A stretch of DNA of 64,000 bases from Pyricularia pennisetigena (Eukaryota; Ascomycota; Sordariomycetes; Magnaporthales; Pyriculariaceae), in assembly GCF_004337985.1 (NCBI RefSeq), contig NC_043740.1, positions 2,641,616 through 2,705,615 of the forward strand, given 5' to 3'. A model generated the notes under the pieces. The model was not told where the DNA came from. It ran no database searches and saw only the letters and a program-made list of their open reading frames with translations. The translations under genes were made by a program, and so were the position numbers. Below are positions 34,306 through 46,807 of the stretch, in pieces (positions within the stretch are counted from its first letter, which is position 1; each line of letters opens with the position of its first letter).

Positions 34306-35297
34306 ATGGTGAGCTTGGAGCTTTCATTACCATGTCCCAGCCAAGCCAGGCCAGCTTTTAGTGCAACCCCGCGCTTCAGGCTGCCAAAAATCCCGAGCAT
34401 CGCAAACTAATTGGCAATGGCTCCCACAGGCCGATTCGCTTACCGAAGAGCAAGTTTCCGAGTTCAAGGAGGCCTTCTCCTTGTTTGTAAGTTTTATGGC
34501 CTTACTTCTCTGTCTACTTGTCGATTTGCTATGCATCGACCCCGTGCTCGATGCCAAGATACTGATGGAGGGCCTCCATATCAACAGGACAAGGATGGCG
34601 ATGGTTAGTCTGCACTCCAGTCCATAACATTACACCATACCGATTGCGCACTATCGGCGACATCCCTCTGCGAGAATTAGAGGTTTGCGATGGCTACGAC
34701 GTCGCCTGAGTTCCCACCTTGGGGAATGCAGAAACTAAAATACTCCCACAACCGATCAGGACAAATCACCACAAAGGAGCTCGGCACTGTCATGCGCTCG
34801 CTCGGCCAGAACCCTTCCGAGTCGGAGCTGCAGGACATGATCAACGAGGTCGATGCAGACAACAACGGCACCATCGACTTTCCCGGTAGGCAAACAGCCC
34901 ACACGACCCTGAGACGGGATTGAGATTCGAGCTGGTGGGGTTTGCTGACAGCTTCCAACAGAGTTCCTCACCATGATGGCCAGGAAAATGAAGGATACCG
35001 ACTCGGAGGAGGAGATCCGGGAAGCTTTCAAGGTCTTTGACCGCGACAACAACGGCTTCATCTCGGCCGCCGAGCTTCGCCACGTCATGACATCTATCGG
35101 CGAGAAGCTCACCGATGATGAGGTTGATGAGATGATCCGCGAGGCTGACCAAGACGGTGACGGACGCATTGACTGTACGAGAAGCCCCCTTAAGGCTATT
35201 ACCCTTTCCATTGCCACAATTGTGGTCCTTGTATGATATGAGGCTGACCTGTGATGTTGCAGACAACGAGTTCGTCCAGTTGATGATGCAGAAGTAA
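34306..35297 (+). CDS. CMD1: calmodulin
   Basis: Universal Ca2+ sensor with four EF hands. Six exons: 34306-34308 (the ATG alone), 34430-34486, 34588-34603, 34760-34885, 34962-35174 and 35263-35297. They sum to 450 nt, 149 aa, the standard length. The protein begins [22 protein letters not shown] loops read [36 protein letters not shown] and [12 protein letters not shown], all with intact Ca2+-coordinating positions. It ends FVQLMMQK. Because of the short exons no single open frame shows the gene; the exon containing DKDGD is only 16 nt. The intron directly after the ATG is a recurrent feature of fungal calmodulin genes. High confidence. Confidence 0.97.
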
Positions 35298-37043
35298 AAG
35301 AATGGGGGAGTGGCTCTTGTTTAATCGCGCATTTCAGATATTGGTTGTTTGTTAGCTTTCTTTCTGAGTTTGGCTTTCTCGAAACGAGTGAATCGAGCAG
35401 CAATATGTGGAAAAGCCCCTTTTAAAACCATTTGAATTTCTGCTATACGATGATATCCGGCCGGCTCCATAAACGAAAGGAATGAGAAAAAAAACGCGGG
35501 TTATGACAAGACAGGCCACTGTACCAGCAACTATGCTCTCTTTTGCGTTTCTCCTCGCCTGTTGCCGCTTGATGTTTTCCATCTTGTGGGCTCAGACTTC
35601 TATGAAGCCGTTTTGATGCGTTAGATCACCAAACCATGGATGACATCAGGATGTTGCGTTTGAGAGAAGCTGTTCAACTACCTGGGCACGCCAGTCATTG
35701 TTATTTGCAAATGAGCAGGTGGTTCTTTGATGCCTTCATTTTTTGGCCTGACATCAGGTTCAATCATTGCGATGTAGGCATTCGCGACTGCACAGAAGCT
35801 GGCACGAGTACTCTTCCCCATTCAAAATGTGGACGTGCTTGAATGGTCATCCAAACAGGCAATGGCTCCTGAAGTCCAAGATGGGTGGATGCAGGCCGAA
35901 GGTGGCAGTGCTCTCTAGCGCCCGCCTTCCCGGACCCTGATCACACCTTTTCTTGGGGTCCGTGGTTTCCATAAATGCAACAACCGGCATGCAGCCTCTC
36001 AGCCCTACGATTGATTGATTGGAAAGCAACAGCATAGGCTTGGGTGTCCCGACGAGATGATCCAAACTTTTTTGGAGTTCTCTCAGAGACATGCGACCTT
36101 GGGTCAGACCCCTCCGCAGACGGGGTGCATTTACCTTGAGGCTGGCCCCTAACCCCACTACTAGCAACAAATTTCGGCCTCCCGACCCCACTTTGGAAAA
36201 AAAGGGGTCTCGCTACCCCATACTTGGGTTGTACTGCACAGTCGTTGACTACCTACCCTCCACCTCAGGGGCATGTCCAAATAAGTTGGAGATTCTAGCC
36301 TCCAAGCACCAGACCGAATCCTAACACTGGTTAATAGACGTCGTATAATGGCTGTGATTTGCAGGACAATATGAGCAAAATAAACGGTAGTCATATACGT
36401 GATGTCTAGCTAAGTGTAACTATTTACGCGTTCGCGGACATCTGTTGGAATTTTTGCTACATATCTTGAGATCGCATGGCTGCTCACGTGACTTACTCGC
36501 ATGTCTGCGCGTGAACGGATAGCACGAGACTAGACTACAGTAGCATAACATAAACTGAGTCGAGAGCGCGCAAATGGTTCCTTCGGCAGTGGCCCAAAAG
36601 CCATGCACCCTCTCATCGATGGATGTATGCAAACGCCAAGCTAGCTAGCAGCCACTTTGAAGAGCAATGCCAACTTGGGATGTGCAACTAGGCAAGCGCA
36701 AATGACGGTGGTATCGGATCTGCATTCGTTCAGTGCACTCAATTCCCATATGGTATTGACTGACTTTTGCGCGGCCTAAACCTGTGTACACATCGCTCCT
36801 GGGGATTGAGGGTGTCTTAAACCAGAAGAAAAGAGAAAAAAAAAAAAAAGCAACACAACTTTTATTCGTCATCCCACTTTTTATCTGCAAAGACTCGGTT
36901 GCATATTTACTTGCCTTTTAAAGCTACAGTATCGCTGCCCATTGGCACAAAATCATTGTCGGACTGTACTATCTGGGCCGGGACACACGGTGGTACTTTG
37001 TGGTTGGAAATACAGGTTTACCAAAACCCTCCGCGCCTTGGGT
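35298..37043. other. 1.75-kb intergenic region
   Basis: Spacer between calmodulin and the mannosidase gene (both +). Only short chance frames and an A-rich run near 36836-36849 were seen. Confidence 0.5.
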
Positions 37044-38916
37044 ATGCCATTTTTACGGCGTTGGCGACCTTTGACACTGGTCATTGTCGTCTGGTTCGTA
37101 GCATGTTGGTATTTTCTACATAGCCCGTCGGATTCGCCGCGACTTGCAGACGAAACGCAACAGACGGTGAGGTGGCGGAAACGCCCGGAAAGGCATCCCG
37201 TGGCATCTCTCCGGTCGCTCCCGCCAATCCCAACACCAGCCCCAACCATCCCACGCATTCAAAAGGCTCAACCGGAAGAAAATGCCGAGGCCAAGGCGGT
37301 GCGGCTGCAGCGCCTGGCGGCCGTCAAGGAGAGCTTCCAGCACAGTTGGGGCGGCTACAAAGAGCACGCATGGCTCCACGACGAGGTTTCTCCCATCAGC
37401 GGTGCCGCTGTTGACCCTTTTGGCGGGTGGGCGGCGACGCTCGTCGACTCGTTGGATATCTTGTGGATCATGGATCTAAAGAGCGACTTTGAGGCCGCCG
37501 TCAAGGCGGTGGGCAAGATAGATTTTGGCAGGGCCGAGGGGCGGACCATCAACATCTTTGAAACGACAATCCGGTACCTGGGTGGCTTCCTGGCGGCATA
37601 CGAACTGAGCGGGCACAGGTATCCCGGGCTGCTCGCAAAGGCTGTCGAGGTGGGCGACTTGATCATGTGCGCCTTCGATACGCCCAACCGCATGCCCATC
37701 TCGCGGTGGGACTTGGCGGCGTACGTCTCCGGCGCGCGTCAGGAGGCGCCGCGCCAGATGCTGATTGCCGAGCTTGGCTCGCTTGGCCTGGAGCTCACCA
37801 AGCTTTCGCAGCTGACGGGGGACAACAGATACTACGATGCCGCGCAGAGGGTTGCGGACGAGTTGGAGAAGTCACAGCAGCAGACGAAGCTGCCGGGCAT
37901 GTGGCCCGTCTTGGTTAATGCCAAACAGCTAAGGTTTGATGTCGATCGGATGTTTACATTGGGCGGCATGTCGGACTCGGCGTACGAGTATCTCCCCAAG
38001 CAGTACATGATGCTCGGTGGCGTTTTGGAGCAGCCGAAAAAGATGTACGAGAATTTTCTCGGGGTTGCCAAGAAACACCTGTTCAAGAGAGTTCTCAACC
38101 GGGACAATGAACCACTTATCAGCTCCGGCGATATTTACGTCACGGGAGGCCATGGCACCGCCGAAGCTGCCGCTCAGTACACGGCAAGGACGCAGCACCT
38201 GACGTGCTTTGCCGGCGGCATGGTTGGCATCGGGGCCAAAATATTCAGCACGCCAGATGATCTCGACATTGCCCTGCAGCTGACGGACGCGTGCGTCTGG
38301 GCCTACAACTCGACAGCGTCGGGAATCATGCCAGAGATCTTTTCTTTCGTGGACTGTGGATCTGTCACAAAGCCTCGGGGCGAGGACTGCACCTGGAGCG
38401 AGAGCAAATGGCATGATGCCATCGGGGGTACGCTGAGGATGAGGAACGATGATTCGGAAAGGGATACGCTCATCGAGCATACCATCAACAAAAAGCGGCT
38501 TTCGCCCGGGTTTACAGATATCAGCGACAGGAAGGTGAGTAAGCAGACGTCGATGGGTTTTGTCAGCGCATAATTTTCCAGAAAACAATTGCTGACGGAT
38601 ATGCTTTATTCAGTACATCCTGAGACCCGAGGCCATCGAGTCCGTTTTCATCATGTACCGGATCACAGGGGACGCAAAATGGATGGACAAGGCTTGGGCT
38701 ATGTTCAGCTCCATTGAGAAGCACACACGGACCAAGATCGCGGCGGCGAGCCTGGACGATATCACCAGGAAAGATCCGCACAAGGTGGATAGCATGGAAA
38801 GTTTTTGGCTCGCTGAGACACTCAAGTACTTTTATTTGGTGTTTTCCGAGTTTGATGTCGTGAATCTCGACGAGTGGGTACTGAACACGGAGGCTCATCC
38901 GTTTAAGAGGCCATGA
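37044..38916 (+). CDS. class I alpha-1,2-mannosidase (GH47), type II membrane protein
   Basis: Predicted glycosidase that trims alpha-1,2-mannose from N-glycans in ER or Golgi. Exons 37044-38534 and 38614-38916 give 597 aa. The ATG at 37044 was chosen because it begins MPFLRRWRPLTLVIVVWFVACW, a short basic tail and one membrane anchor; the upstream in-frame part has no ATG. A Pro-rich stem (~35-90) follows. The GH47 domain shows HAWLHDEVSPISG, FGGWAATLVDSLDILWIM, NIFETTIRYLGGFLAAYELSG, the paired cysteines of HLTCFAGGMVG and CVWAYNSTASGIMPE, LRPEAIES.F.MYRITGD, and the calcium-binding Thr in LNTEAHPF near the C-terminus. Catalytic acidic residues look intact. Whether it is an ER Mns1 or Golgi type is not decided by sequence alone. 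Confidence 0.92.
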
Positions 38917-39501
38917 AAATCTGCGGGATCGACATATATCTAGTAGTGGACGTGCGATTTGATGCATGCATGATTGCAAAGCTGAATTTGGGTTGTCGTC
39001 GTACTGTAAATACCGTAGACACACTTGCATTAGATATCTAGCTTACAATCTGGTTCTTGACAACTCTAACAAATGGAGCTCGTAAACGCTGAATATCTAG
39101 GAAATTGCTACCCAGTCAAACAGAAAGAAGCCTGAGAAATGAGGCTTTTGAGTCAGCGCAGCAATTGACCCGGGCACCCTGCAAATTGATTGATCAAGCG
39201 AGGATTGCTCCATGTCGCTCCCCACCACCAATTCCGGCCCCACTAAAGATCGAGCCCGAGACCGCCAGCTAGACGGGAGGCGGGCAGTACTGAGGCGGCG
39301 TTGCAGTAATTCATGAGACGGGGAGCTCCTAGGAAATAGGCGCTTCCTGATTGTACCACCAGAATTGACAACGCAACAATATCGTTCGCCTTTGCTCCAA
39401 CAAACCAAGATCAAGTCAGCCACACCAAAGTCATACTTCGCGAAGCTTCAAGCCTGGCCACCAACCCCTAAGGCCCCCTCCGCGGGCATCGCCAGACAGC
39501 A
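38917..39501. other. intergenic region upstream of AP-1 gamma
   Basis: About 585 bp between same-strand genes. No coding signal was seen. Confidence 0.5.
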
Positions 39502-42462
39502 ATGGCGTCCCGTAAGTGTCCTTTTTTGCTTATTGCAAGCTGCCTGCTCCCTGACCTATGCTGGATATTCATCTACGACTTGCATAGCCTGGTCGGCCCC
39601 AAACATCCATCTAGCAGCAGCCTGGACCCTTTGTGCTCACAATTATCCACCGATCAGTCAAGCAGTTCATCCGCAATGTACGCGCCGCCAAGACGATTGC
39701 AGACGAGCGAGCAGTCATCCAAAAGGAGAGCGCCGCAATCAGGGCCAGCTTTCGCGAAGAGAGCCACGACCACAGCGTCAGGTGCGTGTCTCCTTTTTTT
39801 TTTTCTTTAAATTTTTTTTTTTTTTTATATGCGCTCCCAAACAAGTCGGCAACTGGGACTAACAGCTCGAAAACTCTCTTCTCAGGCGGAACAATGTCTC
39901 CAAGCTTCTATATCTCTTCACCCTCGGCGAGAGGACACATTTCGGTCAGATAGAATGTCTGAAGCTGCTGGCCTCTCCTCGATTCGCAGACAAACGCCTG
40001 GGACATCTCGCCACGAGCTTGCTACTTGATGAGAACCAAGAAGTTCTGACACTGGTCACAAACTCTCTCAAAAAGTAGGTGTGGGCTCTGGGCTCATCAT
40101 CCCTTGTTCCAATCTCCCACCAGGCTTCATGAACTGACAGGTGCCACTGCGCCGCGCATTTACAGCGACCTCGTTCATTCCAACCAGTACATTGTCGGCC
40201 TCGCGCTATGCACACTTGGCAACATCGCATCCGTCGAAATGTCACGAGACTTGTTCCCCGAGATTGAGAACCTCATTGCGACCGCGAACCCCTATATTCG
40301 AAGAAAAGCTGCCCTTTGCGCCATGCGGATATGTCGCAAGGTCCCTGACCTGCAGGAGCACTTTATCGAAAAGGCCACCCAGCTCTTGTCTGACCGCAAT
40401 CACGGTGTATTGCTGTGTGGCCTGACTCTTGTCACCAGCCTCTGCGAGGCAGACGAGGAGTCTGAGGAGGAAACTGGGGCCGAAGACATCATTGAGAAGT
40501 TTAGACAGTTTGTGCCAGTCCTGGTAAGGACATTGAAGGGGTTGGCCTCGTCAGGCTATGCGCCGGAACACGATGTCACCGGCATCACGGATCCCTTCCT
40601 TCAGGTCAAGATTCTACGGCTGCTGAGGGTTCTGGCCAGAGGCGATGCTCAGGTCAGCGAGCAAATCAACGATATCTTGGCACAAGTCGCAACAAATACC
40701 GATTCCTCAAAGAATGTCGGTAATTCGATTTTGTACGAAGCCGTGCGGACCATCCTCGACATTGAGGCCGATTCTGGACTGAGGGTTCTCGGTGTCAACA
40801 TCTTGGGCAAGTTCCTCACCAACAGGGACAACAACATCCGATACGTAGCCCTGAACACCCTTGTCAAGGTGGTCGCCATAGAGCCCAACGCAGTTCAAAG
40901 ACACCGCAACACGATTCTCGAGTGTTTGCGGGACCCCGATATCAGCATCAGGAGGCGTGCTCTCGAGCTGAGCTTCACATTAATAAACGAGAGCAACGTC
41001 CGCGTCTTGATTAGGGAGCTACTGGCCTTCCTTGAGGTGGCTGATAATGAGTTTAAACCTACCATGACGAGCCAGATCGGCATTGCTGCCGACAAGTTCG
41101 CCCCGAACAAGAGGTGGCACGTCGATACTATGCTGAGGGTGCTGACGCTTGCCGGCAACTACGTCAAGGAACAAATCCTGTCTTCGTTTGTGAGACTGAT
41201 TGCTACCACCCCAGAGCTCCAGACCTATGCTGTACAGAAGCTGTACGGCAGCCTCAAAAAAGATATTACCCAGGAGAGCTTGACGCAGGCTGCTGCCTGG
41301 TGCATCGGCGAGTACGGCGATGCCTTGTTAAGGGGTGGCCAATACGAGGAAGAGGAACTTGTGACCGAGGTCAAGGACCACGAAATCATCGACCTTTTCT
41401 CCACAATTCTCGACAGCAACTACGCTACCCAGGTGTCCACTGAGTACATAGTCACGGCGCTCGTCAAGCTCACCACCAGATTGACAGACATGTCACAAAA
41501 CGATAGGATACGAAAGCTTCTCCAGGCCCACCAGACCAGTCTGGATGTTGAAGTGCAACAGCGCGCGGTTGAATACGACAATCTACTTGCGTACGAATCC
41601 ATACGCAATGGCGTGCTAGAGAAGATGCCACCGCCGCAAATCAAAGAGTCGTCTAGGGTCCTCGGCGAGGCCACCAAGAAGCCGACCAAAGCCGGCGCTC
41701 GGAAACCAAAAATGGCCGCCAAGCCAAAGGAGGAGGATCTCCTGTTTGACCTGATGGGAGACAGCAGCGCCCCGGTCACTTCACCAACGACTAGCGGTCA
41801 GAACAATGCGGACCTTCTCGCTGATATCCTCGGGGGCACAACCTCTCCGCCCCCCGCCTCGGCAACATCTTCCGGCCCACCAAAGTCAAACATGGACTCC
41901 ATCATGGACCTCTTTGGCTCGGCGCCGGCATCAGGGTCGCCGGCACCAGCCCCGACCGCCACCGCCGCTTCATCCGCCAGCATGGACCTGTTTGGTTCGG
42001 CAGGGACACCGCCGCCTCAGCCGCAGCAGCAGCCGGCTCCTCCTGCCGCGCCCGCCGGTCATCCTTGCTACGACTCGAACGGCTTAAATGTCACGATACA
42101 AACGCAGCGTAACGCAGAAGGGGCTATTCAGGCAATTGCCAGGTTCCGTAACACAGGAGGTGCACCTCTGTCCGAAGTCGGTTTGCAGGCTGCCGTTCCC
42201 AAGTCGCAAAAGCTACAGTTGCTCAACATCTCAACGACGGAGATTGCGCCCGGTGCCGAAGCCACTCAGATGATGAGGGTCATGGGCTGCAAAGGGGTAA
42301 GTCGGGTCATGTTCAAAATCCCACCTGTTTTGATGAGTTGAGAAGCTAACACTCTATGTTCCCACAAATCTGCAGGCATTGCGTTTGCGCTTGAGGATAG
42401 GATACAACTCTTCGTCGGCAGGTCAGGTCATGGATCAAGTCAACTGGGCGGAGCCGGCTTGA
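39502..42462 (+). CDS. APL4: AP-1 adaptor complex large subunit gamma-adaptin
   Basis: Large subunit of the AP-1 clathrin adaptor at the TGN and endosomes. Exons 39502-39511 (10 nt), 39658-39781, 39886-40074, 40166-42296 and 42376-42462 give 846 aa in frame. The N-terminus [20 protein letters not shown] and [40 protein letters not shown] and [17 protein letters not shown] are gamma-adaptin trunk motifs. The trunk runs to ~600. A Pro/Ala/Ser hinge with acidic-hydrophobic boxes ([25 protein letters not shown]) follows. The C-terminal ear domain (~715-846) starts near [18 protein letters not shown] and ends [13 protein letters not shown]. The 91-nt intron at 40075-40165 restores the family sequence NSLKNDL. 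A longer open frame reads through it from 40104, but that is intron translation. Confidence 0.93.
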
Positions 42463-42960
42463 TGTGGGTAGTATTTTCCAAGGTTTGAAGCCGCTAGTTT
42501 AATTTACCCGGGACAAAATTCATAGCCAAAGGCTTGGTAGGAGCGTCTTGAAGCTGCAGTCTGTATCTGCTAATCTCCCGAGTAGCGGATGGCCCGGGCT
42601 GTAACTGGACGAAGCCCGGATGTTGAACGCGGGGGTTGTCGCTTACACGATAACTATCCATCTGCTTAGGCAAAAGTAAAATATTGAGGTTCTCGGGGTT
42701 TGCTCAGGCACACAAAGTCGAATCAGGAAAATCAGTCGATACATACCCTTTTTGAAGCAATGATATATGAGAGATTTCCACCGATGAGCCAATTATATAC
42801 ATGTGACATTTCAGTACCCAACATGCCTGCTAATAATCGACCTGAACTCCGTCCCAGTTTCACCACTGCGATATAATAGGAAAAGAAACCCACACGAAAC
42901 GTACAAAACCATTAGGTCCATCTGCCCCAAAGTATACCAAAAAAAAAAAAAAAAAAAGAC
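42463..42960. other. convergent 3' region
   Basis: About 500 bp between the ends of AP-1 gamma (+) and the glycosyltransferase (-). It includes a 19-nt A run at 42939-42957. Confidence 0.5.
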
Positions 42961-45900
42961 TCACCAAGAAAAAGTCATCAAGGCAGGATTCAACACAATC
43001 GGGAGCGCAACATGGCAAAACAGGACCATGGCCAGCGGGAATATGGCAAAGAACTCGGTGATCTGCCACTCGCGGGGCAGGAGGAAGCGGCAGACGAGGA
43101 TAAGGGCGACGCCGGCGAGAACCATGAGCAAGGACCACCTGAAGCGGCGCAGGACGCGAGCCATCTCGTCGAAGAAGCCGACCTCCTCGACCTCCTTGGC
43201 GGTAGAGCCCCAGGTCATGTCGATGCCCAGGAGGTGGGCGGCGATGGCCTGCGACAAGTGGATTGGGATTCCCCCGAGGAAGATTGTGAACATGGGAACC
43301 CATTTGAAGTTTTCCAACACTGTTTTTTGTTGTCGTTAGATTGGCCATAGACTCGGCAATAATTGAGAGAAAATGAGCCAGCCAGACGGGCAGAATCACA
43401 CTTACAAGCTCCCATGATGCTCTTCTGTCCAAGTCGATACCGGTGCGCCGCGAGTGCGACGTTGCCCATGAACGGGAAGACGAAAAGCAGCGAGATGTAG
43501 ATGGCGAAGGCGTCGAGATAGAACGAGCGGTACAGGCCCGAGAAGAAGCCCATAAAGAAGAAGTTGAACAGGGCAATTATCCACGCGACCGCGACGGCGT
43601 AGTATGTGCCCATGTAGCTGACGACGGTGATTTTGACCGGCAGCCGTATGTTGGGAGACAGGACGAAGCTGACGAACCGCCTGGTGAACGGCCCCTTAGT
43701 CGGCCACTGCCACAGCGGGTTGAAGAGCAGCTCGCTGCAGCCGTAAGCGTACTTCTCCCAGCGCGCGAGCTCGTCGTGGACGGTCAGGCTGAGCCCCTCG
43801 GCGAAGGACTTGGCGACCCGGTCGTGCTCGGCGGCGGCCGGGGTGGTGCCCGTGTATGCGACGTAGCGCAGTGTCCAGCCGGCCATCTGTAGCCGCATCG
43901 CCATGTCAAAGTCCTCTGAGACGTGAGATTCTGACCAGTACTTCTCGCGACCGTCTGCTTCGTCGTGGTATGCCGCCGAGTCCTGGATGGCTGACCAGCG
44001 CATCAGGGCGTTGTGGCCGACGAATGGGCAACAATCGCCTGACGCGACGGCAAAGGTTATTGCCGCGTATATCAAGTTCGCAAACCAGGCGATGCTGTGC
44101 TAGGGGATTTTGGGCAGAGGTCAGCTAGCTTACGATGCAGTGTTATCAAATGTGGCCCTTTCCTATCGCCCGACTTACCCATTTTCAAAGTACGAGTCTG
44201 TCAGCTGCAGCACCCCCGAGGTGTACTGCAATATGGCAACCTCTGGAGACTGATCCATCTCAGTAACACCATCCAGTATAAAGTCGGCAGGGACCCTCGT
44301 GTCCGAATCTACAACAAGGATATAATCTCCCACCCGGATGTTGCCCGACGCCCATGTGCCGTGTAGATCCTCCGCTAGCGTCTCAGTAAGACACTTGTTG
44401 TATGCAGCATTCTCGGAGGCCCAGCTCCAGCTTTCCTGGGGTCTGCCCATACTTGCAAGCTTCTTATCGACGCAATTGGAGATGTGCAGGGCGTGGTTCA
44501 TATTAGACGCCTTTTTGAACTTGCCGCGCCGGATGAAGTGTGGATTTCCAGGATTTACCCCGTCACCTTGCACATCCACTATTCGTTTGTCACCCTCCTT
44601 CAGTAGCCATTGGCGCTGTCCGAAAATGCTGCCTGACGATCGAGAAGAGCTTGGTTGGTTGTGCTTTGGCCTTGCAACCCAGCCGATGTTGTGCTCGTCG
44701 TAAAAGTCTCGTCGCTCTTGCGCCTTGCTCTCGGAGAGAAGCTGCATGCCATCGTCGTTGATGAATATGTTGGCAGTGCCGCCCTGCATCTCGTACGTGG
44801 AGATAGCTGTCTTCAAAGAAAACACTGTTGGTTTGATAACGGCCAACAGGCCTTCGCGATAGACCGGCATCTGGATCGTAACGTGCGGTAAGGGCCTGCC
44901 CTTCCACGCCGCTGCACTACCCCGTGGTCGTCTTCCCGAGTAGTACTTTGAGTTGCTCTTGACAGAGTTGCTTGAGCCTAGCATCAAAAAGAAGTTGGAC
45001 ACCAACGAGTAGAAGAAGAACTAGAGTTGATTTCTGGTTAGTGGCTGTAGATCGCAACCCAGAGGCTTCAGGTGTCTAGGTCACTCACTTCGCCCAACAT
45101 GACCCAGCCAGAGCATACCGGAGATGGTGACTTACCAAGCTGATAAAGAGATTCACAGGAGCAGTAACCAGGAAAATAATTCTTTTCCAGTCTCCATCAA
45201 CAGTGCTGTCCCTTGCAAGCAATCTCCATCCTAAACCGAGGGCGCTGATGCAAAGCATTAGCGATAATCCCACGATGCAGCTGCTGGTAAGATTGATTGG
45301 CCGCTCGTGGGACGGCAATGTATCTTCTAGATCTTGTCTGCTGCCTGCTGCCGTGCTGTCGTCACCAATACCCTTTCTTCTGTAGCCTTGGCTGCCTTGG
45401 ACTGCGGTCATACTGTCGAACGAGTGGCGCTCGTCAGGCGGCCAGATAAGGGCCATGGCCTTCTTCTCAAGCCTCTTTGCGCGGTCAAAGATGGCCTTTG
45501 GGTCGTCGTCCCACACAACAAGGATTTGTTTTTCCTCTATAAAGGCTGCGAACTGATGTAGTTGACATCCAGGCAGGTCTTTGGTGGACTTCAGAATCTG
45601 CACCTGTAATCCACCCTCGAGAGGCATCGAACCAAGCCCTTGGTGCTTGAGAATCTCGACTAGCGCTCGCATGACGATCGTATTGACAGTTATGGCACAC
45701 TACAAAGAGTTGGGGTTAGATTAAGCAGCCCTTCAAGACCTGAACGTCAAGGTGACCAAAAACAATAAATAAAAAAAGATGTCTTTATGGTTCACTAACT
45801 CGAACATTCATTTTCTGGACAGCATCAAAAATGCCGTCATTCTCATCCCTTAAAGTTGCAGGGCAGCAAGTAAAGCTGTCCCTACCAAGCTTGAGGACAA

Positions 45901-46807
45901 CACCCTCGCCCTTTCCCTCTCCATCGGTGTAACGACTTTGGAGCTGCTCCTGATAGAGCCACATTGCCATCAAAGCACTTCTCGCCTCATCCACATCGCA
46001 GGGCAAGCCATGCGCCCGCCAAAAAGGTCTCGTATGGCGCAACCGAGACGGCACAGAGCTAGAGCGTGCTCGCTGTCCACGATCGATGGGCGACGGCCGC
46101 AGGCTTGAGCTCGGGGTTCCCAGATATGGGTGGGCGTACATGGGATCTCTGTACTTCCAGGCTGCGAATGGTTGATCTTTCTGCTGCGGCTGACGCTTTC
46201 TCCGACTGGGATTTTCCGACTTGGATCGGATCTGCTGCCCTAGAGATAGTTTTGGACTGTCCATGCGCCGGCCCCTGGACTGCTGCTGTTCATCTGGCTT
46301 TGACGGTGATTCATCTCCGTGACGTGGCCGATAAAATCTGGGATGTCTTGAGCCATCCAGTTCCTCGGGTTGGGGATTTTCGGTCTCGGAAGCGCCTTTT
46401 ATGGCTTGGGAGTCTTCATCTTCACCGCTGTAGGCAACTATACCTGAAGCAACAAACTCGGGCTTTGAGTAGCGCAAATTTTGGACTGGTTCCTTGTAGA
46501 CCTGTTGACTGAAAGGCCTGTTGAACTTTTTAGTGGCCCTCGGTACTGTTGAATATGGTGATCCTGCCTTGGGTGTCGAGGATAGCGATCCCTCTTTTGG
46601 TGGTGTTGATGGATCGATACTGGATATCGATGACCTCATGGCGGCTAGCCCACTCATTGGGGATCCTGGTGTTGGACTGCTGCTGGTCAAGGGAGACTGA
46701 CAGAGCCTAAGCGGACGGGGTGAGTCCGTCGACCTGGACGTAACTGAAACTGGATTCTTGCGAGGCCATACGGCCGCTCCAGTTCGCGCATGCAGTGGCC
46801 AGGACAT
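42961..46807 (-). CDS. membrane glycosyltransferase family 2 protein
   Basis: Processive-type GT2 enzyme of the plasma membrane or Golgi. Minus-strand exons 46807-45800, 45699-45136, 45020-44179, 44094-43406 and 43319-42961 join in frame to about 1153 aa. Residues 1-330 are Ser/Pro/Arg-rich and disordered. Two membrane spans precede the catalytic domain (LTSSCIVGLSLMLCISALGL; FLVTAPVNLFISLFFFYSLV). Catalytic motifs are VTIQMPVYREG, FINDDG, VVDSDTR (DxD), SEDFDMAMRL and ARWEKYAYG, the latter in the position of the QxxRW motif. Several spans follow. The layout recalls the fungal GT2 proteins required for hyphal growth on surfaces in plant pathogens; the product is not known from sequence. The start is uncertain: an in-frame ATG exists at 47029, with an intron-like segment (GTATAC to CACAG) between. 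Confidence 0.85.

Noticed and set aside
34756..35403. 215-codon antisense frame over calmodulin
   Set aside because: It lies opposite conserved EF-hand exons, which fully explain the constraint; no family motif.
40104..40165. Start of the long gamma-adaptin frame at 40104
   Set aside because: It is intron sequence; splicing 40074 to 40166 restores the conserved NSLKNDL family sequence.
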